DNA of 64,000 bases from Membranipora membranacea (Eukaryota > Bryozoa > Gymnolaemata > Cheilostomatida > Membraniporidae): NCBI GenBank assembly GCA_914767715.1, contig OU612067.1:15753001-15817000 (forward strand), written 5' to 3'. Of the stretch, positions 31,565 through 44,169 are shown piece by piece. A model generated the notes under the pieces. It did no database searches. It was given only the letters and a program-made list of their open reading frames with translations, and had not been told where the DNA came from. Every line of letters starts with the position of its first letter. The stretch's first letter is position 1. A program made the translations under genes and the position numbers.

Positions 31565-31995
31565 CAGCGGCAATTTAATCTTCCCTAGGGGAACTATCAA
31601 AAAGATTAGCGTCTGTGAGAGTGTATAGTTGGCTTTTAGGATAGCTGTGTGTATTTGTTATCAGCTTCCAGTGCATAGATATGTATATAATGATTATAAG
31701 AGGCTAGATTTCTCAAAGCTAGTAACCTGCCCTAAAATTTGGGTTAAGTCTTGAATGAAAATCGATTCATCACCCGAAAATCTATGTAATGGATACATAT
31801 TATCCTTGGGCATTAGTCTTCAAAGTCTTTGGTTTGATCATGCACTAAAAATAGACCTACAGACTACAGAACATCAACATTTTCCGTAAGTAGTTGCTCA
31901 GTTGCCAAAACCAGCGGCAATTTAATCTTCCCTAGGGGAACTATCAATAAGATAAGAGTCTGTGAGAGTGTATAGTTGGCTTTTAGGATAGTAGT
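31565..31995 (+). repeat. Local direct repeat in the divergent spacer
   Basis: An about 85-base block containing TTTAATCTTCCCTAGGGG and GTGAGAGTGTATAGTTGGC occurs at about 31565-31645 and 31911-31995 with a few substitutions. The second copy is flanked on both sides by AGTAGTTGCTCAGTTGCC. Confidence 0.85.
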
Positions 31996-34556
31996 TGCTC
32001 AGTTGCCGAAACTGGATCTGCAAACCTGTAAAATCCTAACAATTATGAACTGATGCATTGCAAAATCGATGGATCATATGATCAACAAATTTGCCATTTC
32101 AGTGTAAATGATTAGAAAGCATAGAAGGGCACATGCCCATGTTCTAAATTCATTGCACTTATCTCACCTTGTTGAAATGATTCCCACTTCTTGTCAGCTT
32201 TGACTTACAATTATGACGTGACAGTGCTAACAGCTGACTCACTTATGCATTGTTAGCTTGACTTAAAATGAATTAGGGAAAAGGGATGTGATTGGATTGA
32301 GGCGATAAATGGCAACTAGTCATGCTCAATTGTGTAAATAAGAGAGCATTATCAACTTGATCAACTTCCTTGTTAAAAATATCTTAATAAACAATACCAT
32401 ACAAGCTTTGACCACTAAATTGCTTTTTTGTAGTCGTCTGTCCACGGAAAGAGGACAAACAACTCCCTTAATCGGAGATCTAATCGGCTTTGTGAGTAAA
32501 AGTATAATGACAACTTTTAACATCTGCAGTGATGAGATAAGGCATGGCATTATTGAGCTGTAGGTGGTTGACTTCTGTGTCAGGAGATGGTCTTATGGCG
32601 TTGTTGCATATCCTTCCCAATAACCAAAGAAACATAGCAGCACAATGGATCACGAGAAAAATATTATGAGTAAATAATACTGAATTATTTTGAAGAGCTC
32701 ACGCGACTGACTTGACAGGATCGGATTCAAATTTTTTTCTCTGAACTTGACCTGAATTTGAAAGGCATGTTTCAATACATCTCTGGCTAGTATCTGTTTT
32801 TTGAGTCACTTGTGACTCTGGCATATGTTTGTCACATTCACCCACACAAGTCCGGTGATCAAGCATGTGTGCAATGTGTCAAACATGCTAAACATTCATC
32901 GATGCAAGTCTGAGATTGCCCAAAAAATTGTACAATTACAATGATTGTTTGCTGATTCCTTTTGTAATGCGCCTTCCGCCACCCTCAGCTTACTAGATCC
33001 TGATATCTACGATGTTCTTCCGAGAGTGCCAATTTAAACCATAACAAAAACATGAACTAATAAAAAAATAAGATAAAGGACAAGGACAAGGATTATTTTG
33101 GTGGATATCATCAAGTCCATCTGAAGTGGTTAAAAAAAAAAATTTTAAATACTTAACTCGTTCAGGGATCTAAGATGTCGTGAAGATTGTTGAAAACTAT
33201 TGCAATACTGTTGACAAAAGTATTATTGGGAGGTTATATGGATATCTCCACTTGGAAAACGATGTGAAAAATAAATATAAAATTGATCATAGTCAGAGTT
33301 AGGTGTCATTTGATTTCATATCTTGTAACACTTACTGGCAGTGAAATAGTAGTTAGCAAGCTCGAGCAATTTAAGATGTCTCGACGATCTAACAAGATTG
33401 TGAGTGGATAGGTAAGGTACTTCAGAACAGAGTGTGGTTTGAAAGCTCGTTTTTGGATCAGATATAGTTGGTTTGTGGTATAATCTGGAATTCTAGTGTG
33501 TTATATGTATACCGAGGTGACAGAACGGAAAATTATGGTGGAGCTTCAATGCAACCCTCTTGATAAACATTGTGATAAATGTCAAAGATATTCAACAGGG
33601 AAGTTGATATCAATTGGCATACTCTTTCACAGACTATAGGATATCATAATGCACATAAGCTCACAATCAATGCTCCCAGCCAATCACATAGGCGAAATTG
33701 TCGAATATCTTATCTAGTTCACTATATTATATTATGCCATTGTGGCGGATAAATTGGTTCCAGTAAGTACTAACTTTGAACTACAGTATTTCCCTCATAT
33801 ACTGCTCAGCAAACAGGAGCATTGAGCGCATTGTCATTTTTACAAATGGGTAAGTGCACTAGCTTTGAAGGTTTTGGAATGGGCTCATATTCTGCTATAC
33901 TTGGGACATGCATGACATGATGGCCGGGCTGTATATCTGGTGCTGCATCACTTTGCAGGCTGGTCCTAGTTACCCTAAAAACCTCCTGCCGGCAGGACGG
34001 GGCAGCACCCAAGTTGATGAAGCTCTTATAAACTTTGATTTTTCCGTTCTTTTATTCAGAAAAACCATCCGACTTTTGGCGAGTGTTACACACAGTGTTT
34101 TAATCATACAATGTTTTAACTAACTGCACCTATTGTTATAATAGGTTGAAAACTAGACCTAATGGCAGCAGAAACATTTCACTAAACTGTTAGGTGGACA
34201 GTTGGGTGGTTATAGGGTTAGTCCAAATATCTTGTGCAATCCTACGAAAGAGGGCTACTTGTCATGTTTGATTGGGACAAAGACCAATAATTTCTGTTGT
34301 CGATTTGCCTTATATCCCAGTTATGTTATGCGGATTTATACCAAGTAGGTCTATCACTAATGTACATACTCAGTAACAAGATTGATATGTAATGGAGGTA
34401 AGTTTATATTGTTAGCTCAATAGCCAAACTTTCGTGCAAAATGTAAGTTGTCCAGACCTAACATGCTAATAACCATACTGGCTGTTGCAAACAGATATTT
34501 TTACTTGTATTTTGGTCATGATACAAACACAAAATTTCAAATTCTTTGGATTAGGT

Positions 34557-37500
34557 ATGAGAAGTCTGTCCAGATGTAGCTGTCTCCATCTGCTCCTCAC
34601 AGCATTCAATCTCGTATTTAGCCAAGACGTCCCTTCAGCACTACTTTGCTCACACCGTGATGCTCTACCACAGAGATTTGGACAAATAATTCACAAACAG
34701 GATAATGTTGGGCCACTCAGAAGCTGTGAGCTTCAGCTGCCAGCGCCATCCTCGTCGTATATGATTATTGAGGGGATATCAAAGACATCTGATACCAATC
34801 CATGCACTTCTGGAACACTATCAGTAGACAGCAATCAATTCTGTGTAACACAGGACCAGTTTGACGCCAACTCATCCAGCTCTGAACGACCAATTCAAAC
34901 TTCATCGAACTCATCAGACTTCAAAATCTCGTACTATGACACAGGTGACTCAATATAGAAGTATTTAGATGATTTTAAACATTCTTGGGTCTAGAAACTA
35001 TTTGCAATGTATTTTGATGATCAGTATCCTGACACAGGTGGAAAAATTAATATCAGCTTATAGTTCAAAGTTCAAGACCAAAAATGGGATCATATCACAG
35101 GGATTGTGTTTCTAGGTTAACATAAAAAGCTGTCCTACATGGATTACTTTTTTTAAGTCGGCTCATTCGTCTGTTTGGAACTTGCAGATTAACAGGTATT
35201 TTTTGGAAGGTTGGATGATTGTAATGCCATAAATGAATAATACGTAATAAATAAGTTTATCATCTCATCTGATTAAAAAAATCCCATTAACTGTTGTGAG
35301 AAGTGTTCCGTCTGTTATTATGCCACTGCAAGGATGATGACACCATATTAAACAGTAAAAAAAACGGGAATGAATGAAAATTAACTGGTGCTGTTTTGAT
35401 TAAAAACACCCCAAATCATTCTCAGATCATTGCTTTCCAAATCACTCACTGCTTGATTGGACTATATATTCCTTCACAATAGTAAGGATTTGAGCATAAT
35501 GATTGAGATGATATGGCTATAAAAGGTCATCAATGGCTGTAACCATATACTGCCAGGTTTATCTTATGTGTTATGTCATTGTAGTTTTCCGATGTGGTTA
35601 TACACCTCAGCCACAAGTCAGTGTGACAGATTCAGTATGGTCAGGAGTTATAAGCTCAAAGGTACCTGGGAACCGCGGTAGTATAGACCAGCAATCATGT
35701 GTAGTGACTGTGACAGGATTACCTCCAGACTCAGTGGTACGAATACGCCGTGTCAGCTACTTTATACCAGCAAATCTTAAGGTATTGTTTGGAAAACAAA
35801 ACAAGACTGTAAATTCTGCCTCTGGGATCGTTGAGATACTAACTGATGACAAAGGAGAGTTTGCTGTCCATGCACCGGGTATCGATAATGAATACGATTA
35901 CATATCTACACAATTTCTGTTAATATATGAAGGTAAGTGAATCAGTCTAGAGTGAGTGACAGGAATTTATATGTATTGAGCGCAAAGGAATATTCTTATA
36001 AATATACACTCAACCCCTATGCATAGTTTTGGTATTTTACATACATTTGGGAGGAGTTTAGTTTCAACGTGCAGAAAAATTGTTGTCACTGTACGACATA
36101 AAAAAATCGGCGCACATGTTAATAGTTTGGGTAACAAATATCTGACATTTGACAACAAACTGTATCAATAAATCAGAACACAGTTGTGTCAGCCATAGGG
36201 GGTGACACTGATTTTAGCCATTAAATGAGAAGGGGATCACACATGATTTTGTGTAGAATCTAAAGTTTTTCTGTGAATGAAATATTTAGTTATTAGATGT
36301 GGAGATATTCCCGATGTGAGAAATGCGACATATGAAGAAGTGACGACACCTTATTTACCAGGGTCTACTACAGTGCTTTATCAATGTATGGAAAACTACC
36401 AGTTCACAGGGGGTTCAACAATCAACTGTCAGAAGAATGGAGGTTATGCCTCCTGGACTAATGGTGTCAAGTGTATACCAGGTATTCAGCAAGCGTCATC
36501 TTCGAGGAGGTTTTTCCAAATTAAACCATTAACAAACAATATCAGTCAATCTTTTACCAAAACATTATTGATCTTCTCAAAAAGCTGTCAATTTGGTGCA
36601 ATACGTTGATGTGATAACCAACTGGCATACGAATAGTCTGATCAAAGAAACATAGAAAATGAAAAAAGTTGACGGTATTATGTGTTAAAAAATTATATTG
36701 GTATCAACCAAACAGAAACTACCCTTTCATAACTTGAATTCGCTACCCGGTGAGGTGAGATTTATCTTTGAATTTATTTAAGAGTACTGATTGCTGCTTC
36801 TTTCAAATACCTAACTCAAAGTTACTTTTATGCGACAATAAAATGTCTGCTTAATTCTGACAAACTGAATGTTTCTTTTTGTGTTCCAGTACCTTGGTGT
36901 GTTGTTGACCCAGTCACCATTGCAAACTCAATACCTACTGTGGTGACTCTGAACAGAACTATGGAGTACACATGTAAAGAAGGATATGAGTCTCCCAATG
37001 GTACAAATTCTACTCTAGTGTCCTGCAGTTCTACAGATAATGAGACAATACCCTGGACATGGAATGATACAAATATACAGGATACTTTTAGTTGTACACC
37101 CGGTGAGAATTCCGCGCATTAAATGAGGAAAGTGCAACATAAGCGTTTTTTGCTATAGCTTTTCTAGCCACTTTAATATCTATGCGCTTACCGCCAGCAA
37201 AGAACGCTAAGTACAATACTACCAAGCTTGTTACCATTAACCTTCCACAATGATCCTGACCCTGCTTTTCTGCACACATTATTAACTTACCAGATTCTAC
37301 TCGCTAAAGCTTTGCTATAATATGTCTATATCCGCTATTACTATACAGTACAGTGCAACGTAACAGAGCTTTCAACCCTGGCCAATCTTACGATCTCAAA
37401 TACGACAGAAACAGTAAATTATATGGATACAGTAGATTATGAATGTGATGAGGGTTTTAGTAAACTACCAGATGTGATAACATGCCAAAGCAATAAATCC

Positions 37501-40500
37501 TGGTCTTCATATCAGCTGTGTGAGGAAGGTAAGTTAAATGGCAGCAAAATTTCCATCTATTGACTATGGCTTGAAAAATATATAATTGATCCTGTCCCAT
37601 TCAATTAAAACATAATTATTATGTTTAAATTGAATTGGACAGAAAAGGCTCAGATTTGATTTTAGTGGAGTCTAATTTTTGGCAGCTATACCCCTTAATA
37701 TGGGTAATATTCGATACTTCTTCACTAGATAGTCTCTTATGTGTTTGCCTCGTACTAACAGCTTTAGATAACTAACAGCTCTTACTAGCAATGTCAGGTC
37801 ATTTTTCTTTTTTTGTATTTATATTCAGTGCGATGCGATATTCTAGAACTTATAAACGCAAGCATGACACCAAGCTCTTCTTTATCTTCTCTTCCTTACG
37901 GCACTGTACTAGACATAAGCTGTGATCCTGGTTATCAGCTACTAATTGGTGGCAGGGAAATCAGTATCATTTGTTCTATGGCTGGAATCTGGAATGTCAC
38001 CATTCCAAACAACTCCATCGCATATGATAGGGTAGTGCAATGCAGCAAAATTCCTGGTTAGTTCAAATATTTTGCTGGAGCTTTTGTTCATGTTCCCTTT
38101 CTCTGTCTTTACGTTATAACTTCATTTCTTTACTGTCATTCAGTGGAAGCTCAATATGTATGCCTCACTGTCTCTGGGTAAATTTGTAGGATAAGAAAAT
38201 TACTGCCAACATCTTATCTAAGAATGCTGCACTCTAAAAACTTTTTTGCTTTCTTCTCAAATAAACAATAATACCTTTATTTGCATACAAGCAAATTCAC
38301 TTTGTTTAACAGAACGTCTTTTCCAGACTGCGAGGAAAAAATATTATACTATCATCATAATTTCTTTGTTAAGGTCCCGGCACTGTTACAGAACCACAAG
38401 TAGCAGGACCTGATGGGCTCACTGAAATGCAGATAGTTCTGATAGCCTCTGTACCAACCGGAGTACTATTTATTACAGCTGTTGTGATCGTTGCTGTTTG
38501 CTGTGTAAGAAAGAACGAAAACCAACCGTAAGTCTCTCTGTATTGTGAATACTGAATTTTGGTTGTTTTCAGACAGCAGAATTGCTTTGCCTGTGTCAAT
38601 TAAAGCAGCAGAGATTTTCTTTGAAAATAACTGGTACAGTAACGTTCAGGTTGTTTCATAACCTTTTTGGTTGATCGTTTTAGACACGCTTCCTTACTCT
38701 AGTCCGGCATGGGTTTGTGATTGTACTTTGAAATCTAATTGTTTTTTGGACACCAGATATGGAATTGCAACTAGATACGCACTCTACTGGTTGGTTGGTT
38801 TATTTTGTCACAAACATTAGGTATGCTGCGAGATTGAGTGTTTATACTGTTACATGAGTAGGGAATACCAAAAAGAAACATAAACAAAATGAGTAAAGTA
38901 AATACTGACTTCTAGTGGATTAAAAAATATCTTGCAATATCAAAATCAAGTGTCTGAGGAATGAGTCTTTACCCCAGGCAGTTCTGTATTTAAGGCTGCG
39001 ATATCTGCCTGAGGGGAGTTTCTCAAGAAAATAGTTTAAAAAATGTTCGTCATCATGTATTATCTGCAGGGCCAGGTTCTTTGTACATTTTGATATGACT
39101 GAATCTAGGTCCCCAATATCAAGACCTAGTCTGTCGCCTTGCTTAAAAAACTTTCTCAGAGCTTTCTTGTCTCGTGAATAAATACTAGTGAACAAAATAG
39201 GTAGGCAGTAGGTTAGAATGGATACAATAAAACTTTTAAATAACATGCAGGCTAAAGGCTTTGTACTCTGATAATTAAAGGTTCTGATGACAAACATTCT
39301 CTGATTTGCTTTGGACACAACATTATTGACATGATCTTCGAAACGTAATTTGTTATCAAAGAGAACTCCCAAATATTTAACTGTGCACATTAGCGTACCG
39401 AAATAACACCAGACTAGATGCCTAGTTGTTTAGATATGAGGAGATTTTTTACTGGTTGATAGCACAGTCATATTACTAGTCTCATTGAACAGTATACTAT
39501 TCTGACCATTTATCACAAATTTTGTTTCCAGGTCAGAATCCAAAGGAAAAAATGACACTGAAGGCTACGGTGAGTAATTTTTTATATTCGAAAGTCTCAG
39601 TCACTGATAACATCCTGCTCACATTTTCCCTCAGGCCTAGACAAAGCATCACTACACATTTAACTTTCCTGTTCATATTATAGCCTTATCACAGATAGCT
39701 GAATATGTGAATAGATGTTAACATGTAACACAGTTTAAGTTAACACACATTCCACTGATATCACCACCTATAGATAAGTGTGCACCAGCCAGATAATAAA
39801 GAGAGCCCAAGTATATTTTTTGTCAAAGTTTAATCATCCTCAGCGCAAATTGAATGTAAATAGAGTTGCTCTATTTGGTTTCTTCATACGGAGTTGGTCT
39901 GGTGCACTGTGATGCGTGTATGCATTTTGGGAGTATGTATTCCTAGCCTGAATAGGATTGACGTCAGCTTTTTTCATGACATAGCAGACATTGGGTTGCA
40001 TGGGAGGCAACTCCCAAAACTGAGATAACAATCCATATTTTTATTTTGCCCAGACAACGAAAATCTGTATTTTGAGCTGGAGAGGCCGGATGTAGTAGCA
40101 AGCACTCAAGGTTTGAGCAATGCATTGTGCTAGTGCTAGCTGCGAATGCTTTGTCACTTCTCATCTGCATTCCTATCCCAGCATCAAATTATAATTATAG
40201 CCGATCAAATGCTTGCCCTCTACCCAACTAAAAAAAAGCCATGCTATATAGCCTGAGTTCTCTGTATATTCGGTTCCAAAGACTCAAGATACTTGCACCC
40301 TGTGATCGTAGAACCCTTAGTTTGTGCTGCTATCTTGCGATAATATGATTGTTCGCTTGTCGTTTTAAGTTAGCATTCAAGGCAGCATGAAAGTGGTATC
40401 ATGAACCAGTTTTATTAGCTGATTTGACTCGGTATCTTACCACTTTTCCTTGAAATTTATCTTTCTAGCAAGCCCTCAGCAATCTTGGCTGTTGACGGGA

Positions 40501-41953
40501 ATACAAGGAGGGACACCAACCCAATCTCTTTCAATATTTAGTCAGTAAACAAAATGTAGGTTTGTCCTCAAGGGCAGGGGAAGGCCAAATCCAATCAAAT
40601 TGTTTGGCTGATTCTGCCATGCACTGCTTTATCAGGACAAGGAACTTCTTTCTTGAGTTTTGAGTTGTTTCAAACATCATTCACTCCTGGTCATACCTAC
40701 AGAGCAATGTTTGACTCATATTCCCAAAGCTAAACTGTTGTTTGATTTATCACCAAATTAAAATCAGGAGTTAGGGTAAGATTTCTAACAGGGCCTGCCA
40801 CAATTACTATACTATACAATCAGCGCTGGTACACAACCAAACTTAAACTATTGAAAGGTTGTACAAAGCTGGCAAATATTAGTTTACGCTTGCTTCAGAT
40901 AGCTAGAAGGAACTAGAATATCATTATATTATTATCTGGTATAGCTTTCACTGATATTGTAAGCACACAAACTGCACTATAGCAAAACAAACACCAAGCT
41001 GTGAGTTGTTTGAAATGAAATATTTTTAGGCTATAACTTCCTTGCTTTGGTAAAGTTTGTTGTAATAGGGCTTAGTTTTGTGGAAAAATTATTTATCCTA
41101 TGTCTGTCACCTTTGTAGTAAATAACCATTCTATTGGAGCGTATGACACAGTCGAGCTGGAAACACCGCTTGGTCCAGCTGCAGATGGCTTCAAGAAGTC
41201 ATCTAAAAAACAGAACAAAAGATCGAAAAGTAAAACCAATGGAGGTGCAGGAGAGGAATCATCAGCCAATGGCGCTGCTGGGTAAGTTATCAGATTTAAT
41301 TTAATTTGTTTGAATTTGATCAAAAGAGCTGTAGTGATTTGCATTCATATCATCCTGAACAATAAATTCATTTAATTTTTATCACCTAAAATTTCAATCT
41401 GAACGAGTTTGCTCGCACTGACTTGTTCATGGAAGGGGGGACAACTCTCTTCTTGACAACTCGTAAGGTAAAAAGAGTCGGCAAGCACTGTCCACCCCAC
41501 CAGTAAAGCTTGACAAGACAGGCTAAGCTTAAGGCTAAGGCTTATCTCAGATGGCCAAAAATCAACTATCAGTTGTTCGCAAAGCTTCATTTGCCAGCAT
41601 CATGAATACAATTTCCTACATTTTAATTTTATAGACCAAACGACCTATATACTGCAGTCACTCCAAAGATGAAACCAAAGAAAACAAAGCCTATAGAGCC
41701 GCCAACAGCTGCCGAGCCTATATACGAGCCTGCTCCAGCCGTCCCTGTCAAACATCACGGGGAGCAGGAGCCCGATCTAGTAGAGAATGATTTATACGAG
41801 CAGACACCTGGGAACGCTGTAGGGTATGCTAAGGCGGCTGATGATGTTCAATTCGTCGATAGTGATATTTACGACCAAAGCGGTCCACCGCCATTGCATT
41901 CATCTGACAATGTTGCCTTTGTAGACAACGACTTGTATGACTTTAATCGTTAG
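34557..41953 (+). CDS. CUB-like x2 / Sushi x4 receptor with long multi-tyrosine tail (complete, 759 aa)
   Basis: Eleven exons: 34557-34944, 35585-35932, 36290-36481, 36890-37102, 37349-37528, 37829-38056, 38374-38527, 39532-39569, 40054-40110, 41119-41281, 41635-41953. The total is 760 codons with closing phases. Exons 1-6 match the leftward partner module for module, in size and sequence. From exon 7 onward the gene differs: the linker and membrane segment (VLIASVPTGVLFITAVVIVA) share one exon, and the tail spans four more exons. The tail has a basic linker and many tyrosines: NLYFEL, AYDTVEL, NDLYTAV, PIYEP, ENDLYEQ, SDIYDQ and DNDLYDF. An ATG at 34485 is in frame, but 34557 matches the partner's start; an acceptor-like AG just before it could mean a 5' untranslated exon. 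Confidence 0.92.
38920..39390 (-). mobile_element. LINE reverse-transcriptase fragment in receptor intron 7
   Basis: A 156-codon stretch with the post-catalytic region typical of CR1/Jockey-like LINEs (KYLGVLFDNKLRFEDHV, then KANQR, then SILTYCLPILF). No catalytic YADD is included. It lies antisense in the intron between 38527 and 39532. It is the same family as the fragment at 11597-11836. Confidence 0.75.
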
Positions 41954-43714
41954 TAGCTGCCCCATATGGAAAACATACAGCACTAAGCAAAGTACTGATG
42001 CAAGATTTTTTCGATTCCCAGACACTCAGTTCTATCGAATCAACATCCTAAAACCAATAACATGACATCATTTAATAGCATAACCTCGACTTGAGAGGTT
42101 TAAAACTTGGCATTCAATTCGGTCAACAGCACAATGACGATACAGCTCAACAATACATGACTTCACAGCGAAAACGCTCTGTCCCCTTATCGGTGTTGCT
42201 ATGCGCTTGTTATTGTTGTTATGGTATTAGACAAGCAGGTTAGCTAGGGGGTACTGATAATGTTGGTTAGTCAGGGTTTACAGGCTCCATTATCTGAGAC
42301 ACATCCCCTTTGTTACTTTCATTATACTGTGATTAGTAGTGACGCTCCTAACATCAATATCTAATCAGTGAAAGTGGTCATATAACCCAGTCACAAAAGT
42401 TTAGCAGTTTGTGAGCATTACGCATCACTCAGACCCATTGCTTATATAAAAGCTTGTTTTTATTATTGGTCAGATCTCAAATTCGACACACAATGACACA
42501 TACTTACAGACAATACTTATGAATTTAACGTGAACCATGTGAAACATAGTTTTTAAAAACAGATTTTTTGCAACATGTAATTCTTTATTTTTAGATTTCT
42601 AAAACTTTATTTATGTTCACTGAATATAAAAGAATGACTAATTTTGTGTCAAAAGACTCCATGTGTTATTGATCTAGAATTCAGAGGGTGCTTTTTAAAC
42701 CCCCCCCCCCCCCTACTATTACTCCTCTAAAAAAAGTCACTTGTTACTGGCTGCTCTGATATCTAAATATTAACACTCAAATATAACATTCATCGTTCAA
42801 TGAATAGATCATTGGTTTTGACAGCTTTGATATCAGTGCATCAAAATTGTTTCCCCTCTAACTTCATGTTCACATCCACCACTGTTGTTAAGTCTTGCTT
42901 AGTTCAGCCTCCGAAGGTTCACAACTTCCTCGTATATAGTAACAGATGACCTGGTAATTTTAAAATGCCTCTTAGAATCAATGCTTTAGATTGGTTTGGT
43001 TTCCGCTTTATTTGATAGCTAGAAACAACTTGCTGTTTGCTAAGAAACAGAAGATTGGGCTGCCCCTAAAGAGGGACGCAAGGTGCCCTAACCCTCATAC
43101 TGAGAATGTGATACATCCTAGAAAACTAGAATGCATCCTAGAGGTGAGGCCATAGAGGACCTCCTAATCATAAGTGTGCAGCGAGCTGCCAAAACTGAAC
43201 TGGCACTTATCGGCCATTGGCAGTGACACTTTGATTTTAGCCAATAGGCTGTGAAGCTAGAAACAACTTTAGTTTCCCCTTCACAGTAGGATTGCTAGTC
43301 AAAACTTCCTGAGTCTGCAAATTTATCCTGTATAGATTCAAACACTGTGTCAAAATAACTTTTTCAACAGCTTGAAAGACTGTGAGGAGTTAAACTTACA
43401 AGTGGTCAGCCTCTACTCAAGAGTAATGACAATCAATCATGAGCACTGCTACTGTCATCGAATCAGCAGCCTTTCAAAACCGGCTGAAAGATCACTCTAT
43501 TCATGACAAGTTCTGCATTAAAATGAGATGAGTTGTCTCCACCTGAGTAGAGGAAAGATAACTCCAAGAGAAAAACTCATCACTATAACAAACTTATTGT
43601 TATTATCCAGAAATAAGCTCATTTTGAGATGTCAAAGATTAGCAGATTCTTGGTGAACAGATTTATATTCATATTCTTCTACAGCTACAGCTAATCATTC
43701 AGTTTTTTGTTGGC
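41954..43714. other. Intergenic after the rightward Sushi receptor
   Basis: Holds a poly(C) run at about 42700-42713 and one copy of interspersed family A (43050-43260). The receptor's 3' untranslated region is expected at the left end. No other gene is seen. Confidence 0.5.
43050..43260 (+). repeat. Interspersed repeat family A, copy 3
   Basis: Starts GATTGGGCTGCCCCTAAAG and ends with GCCAATAGGCTGTGAAGC. It is outside the segmental duplication, so the family has spread independently. Confidence 0.75.
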
Positions 43715-43823
43715 TTATGATCCATACAAATCATTATCCACCAGTTCCACTACATTCTTATCACTATCGCTTTGCTCTGATGTCACGACTCCTCTTACAT
43801 ATTCATTGTCCGTATCGTTCACC
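43715..43823 (-). pseudogene. Orphan cytoplasmic-tail exon of a CUB-type receptor
   Basis: An acceptor (TTGTAG) followed by an open stretch to a TAA. It encodes a tail closely related to the last exon of the CUB receptor at 48119-48233: both contain RGVVTSEQSDSD followed by NVVE and a final (V)(E/D)N(D/E)LYG. Splice phase is the same as that exon. It is either a spare terminal exon of the same gene, about 4.3 kb downstream, or the remnant of a lost paralogue. Confidence 0.75.
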
Positions 43824-44002
43824 CTACAATATAATATATAAAAACAAAAACATCAAAATAGGAAACTGTTTTTATAGGAAGAAATATCACATGCAGTACA
43901 ATATTATGTCTGCAGCTTTAAGACTAAGAGAAACAGACATGTATCAAAAACATTATACAAAGCATGTCACATATTACAACTTGTAACATGATGTGGTGAG
44001 TA

Positions 44003-44077
44003 CACCGCAGCACACCGCAGCACACCGCAGCACACCGCTGCACACCACAGCACAACGCAGCACAACGCAGCACACCT
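44003..44077 (+). repeat. 10-bp minisatellite (GCACACCGCA unit)
   Basis: Seven to eight tandem copies of about 10 bases, first exact (CACACCGCAG), later with substitutions (CACAACGCAG). Confidence 0.9.
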
Positions 44078-44169
44078 GAAGAGGACTTTCCAACCTGAGT
44101 CTCCCTTGAAGGTCGTGAGGATATGTGCATTCCCCTCACTGACATCATAAAATGTATGCTACGCTCAAA

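Larger units (their letters stand above)
31486..34556. other. Divergent spacer between the two Sushi receptors
   Basis: About 3.1 kb between opposing start codons. It contains a local direct repeat (the AATTTAATCTTCCCTAGGGG block at about 31565-31645 and 31911-31995). The open frames here (for example 32326-32550 and 33806-34012) show no domain. It probably includes the regulatory regions of both genes. Confidence 0.55.

Noticed and set aside
44003-44077. CRISPR-like array
   Set aside because: Units of 10 bases without spacers in an animal genome; it is a minisatellite.
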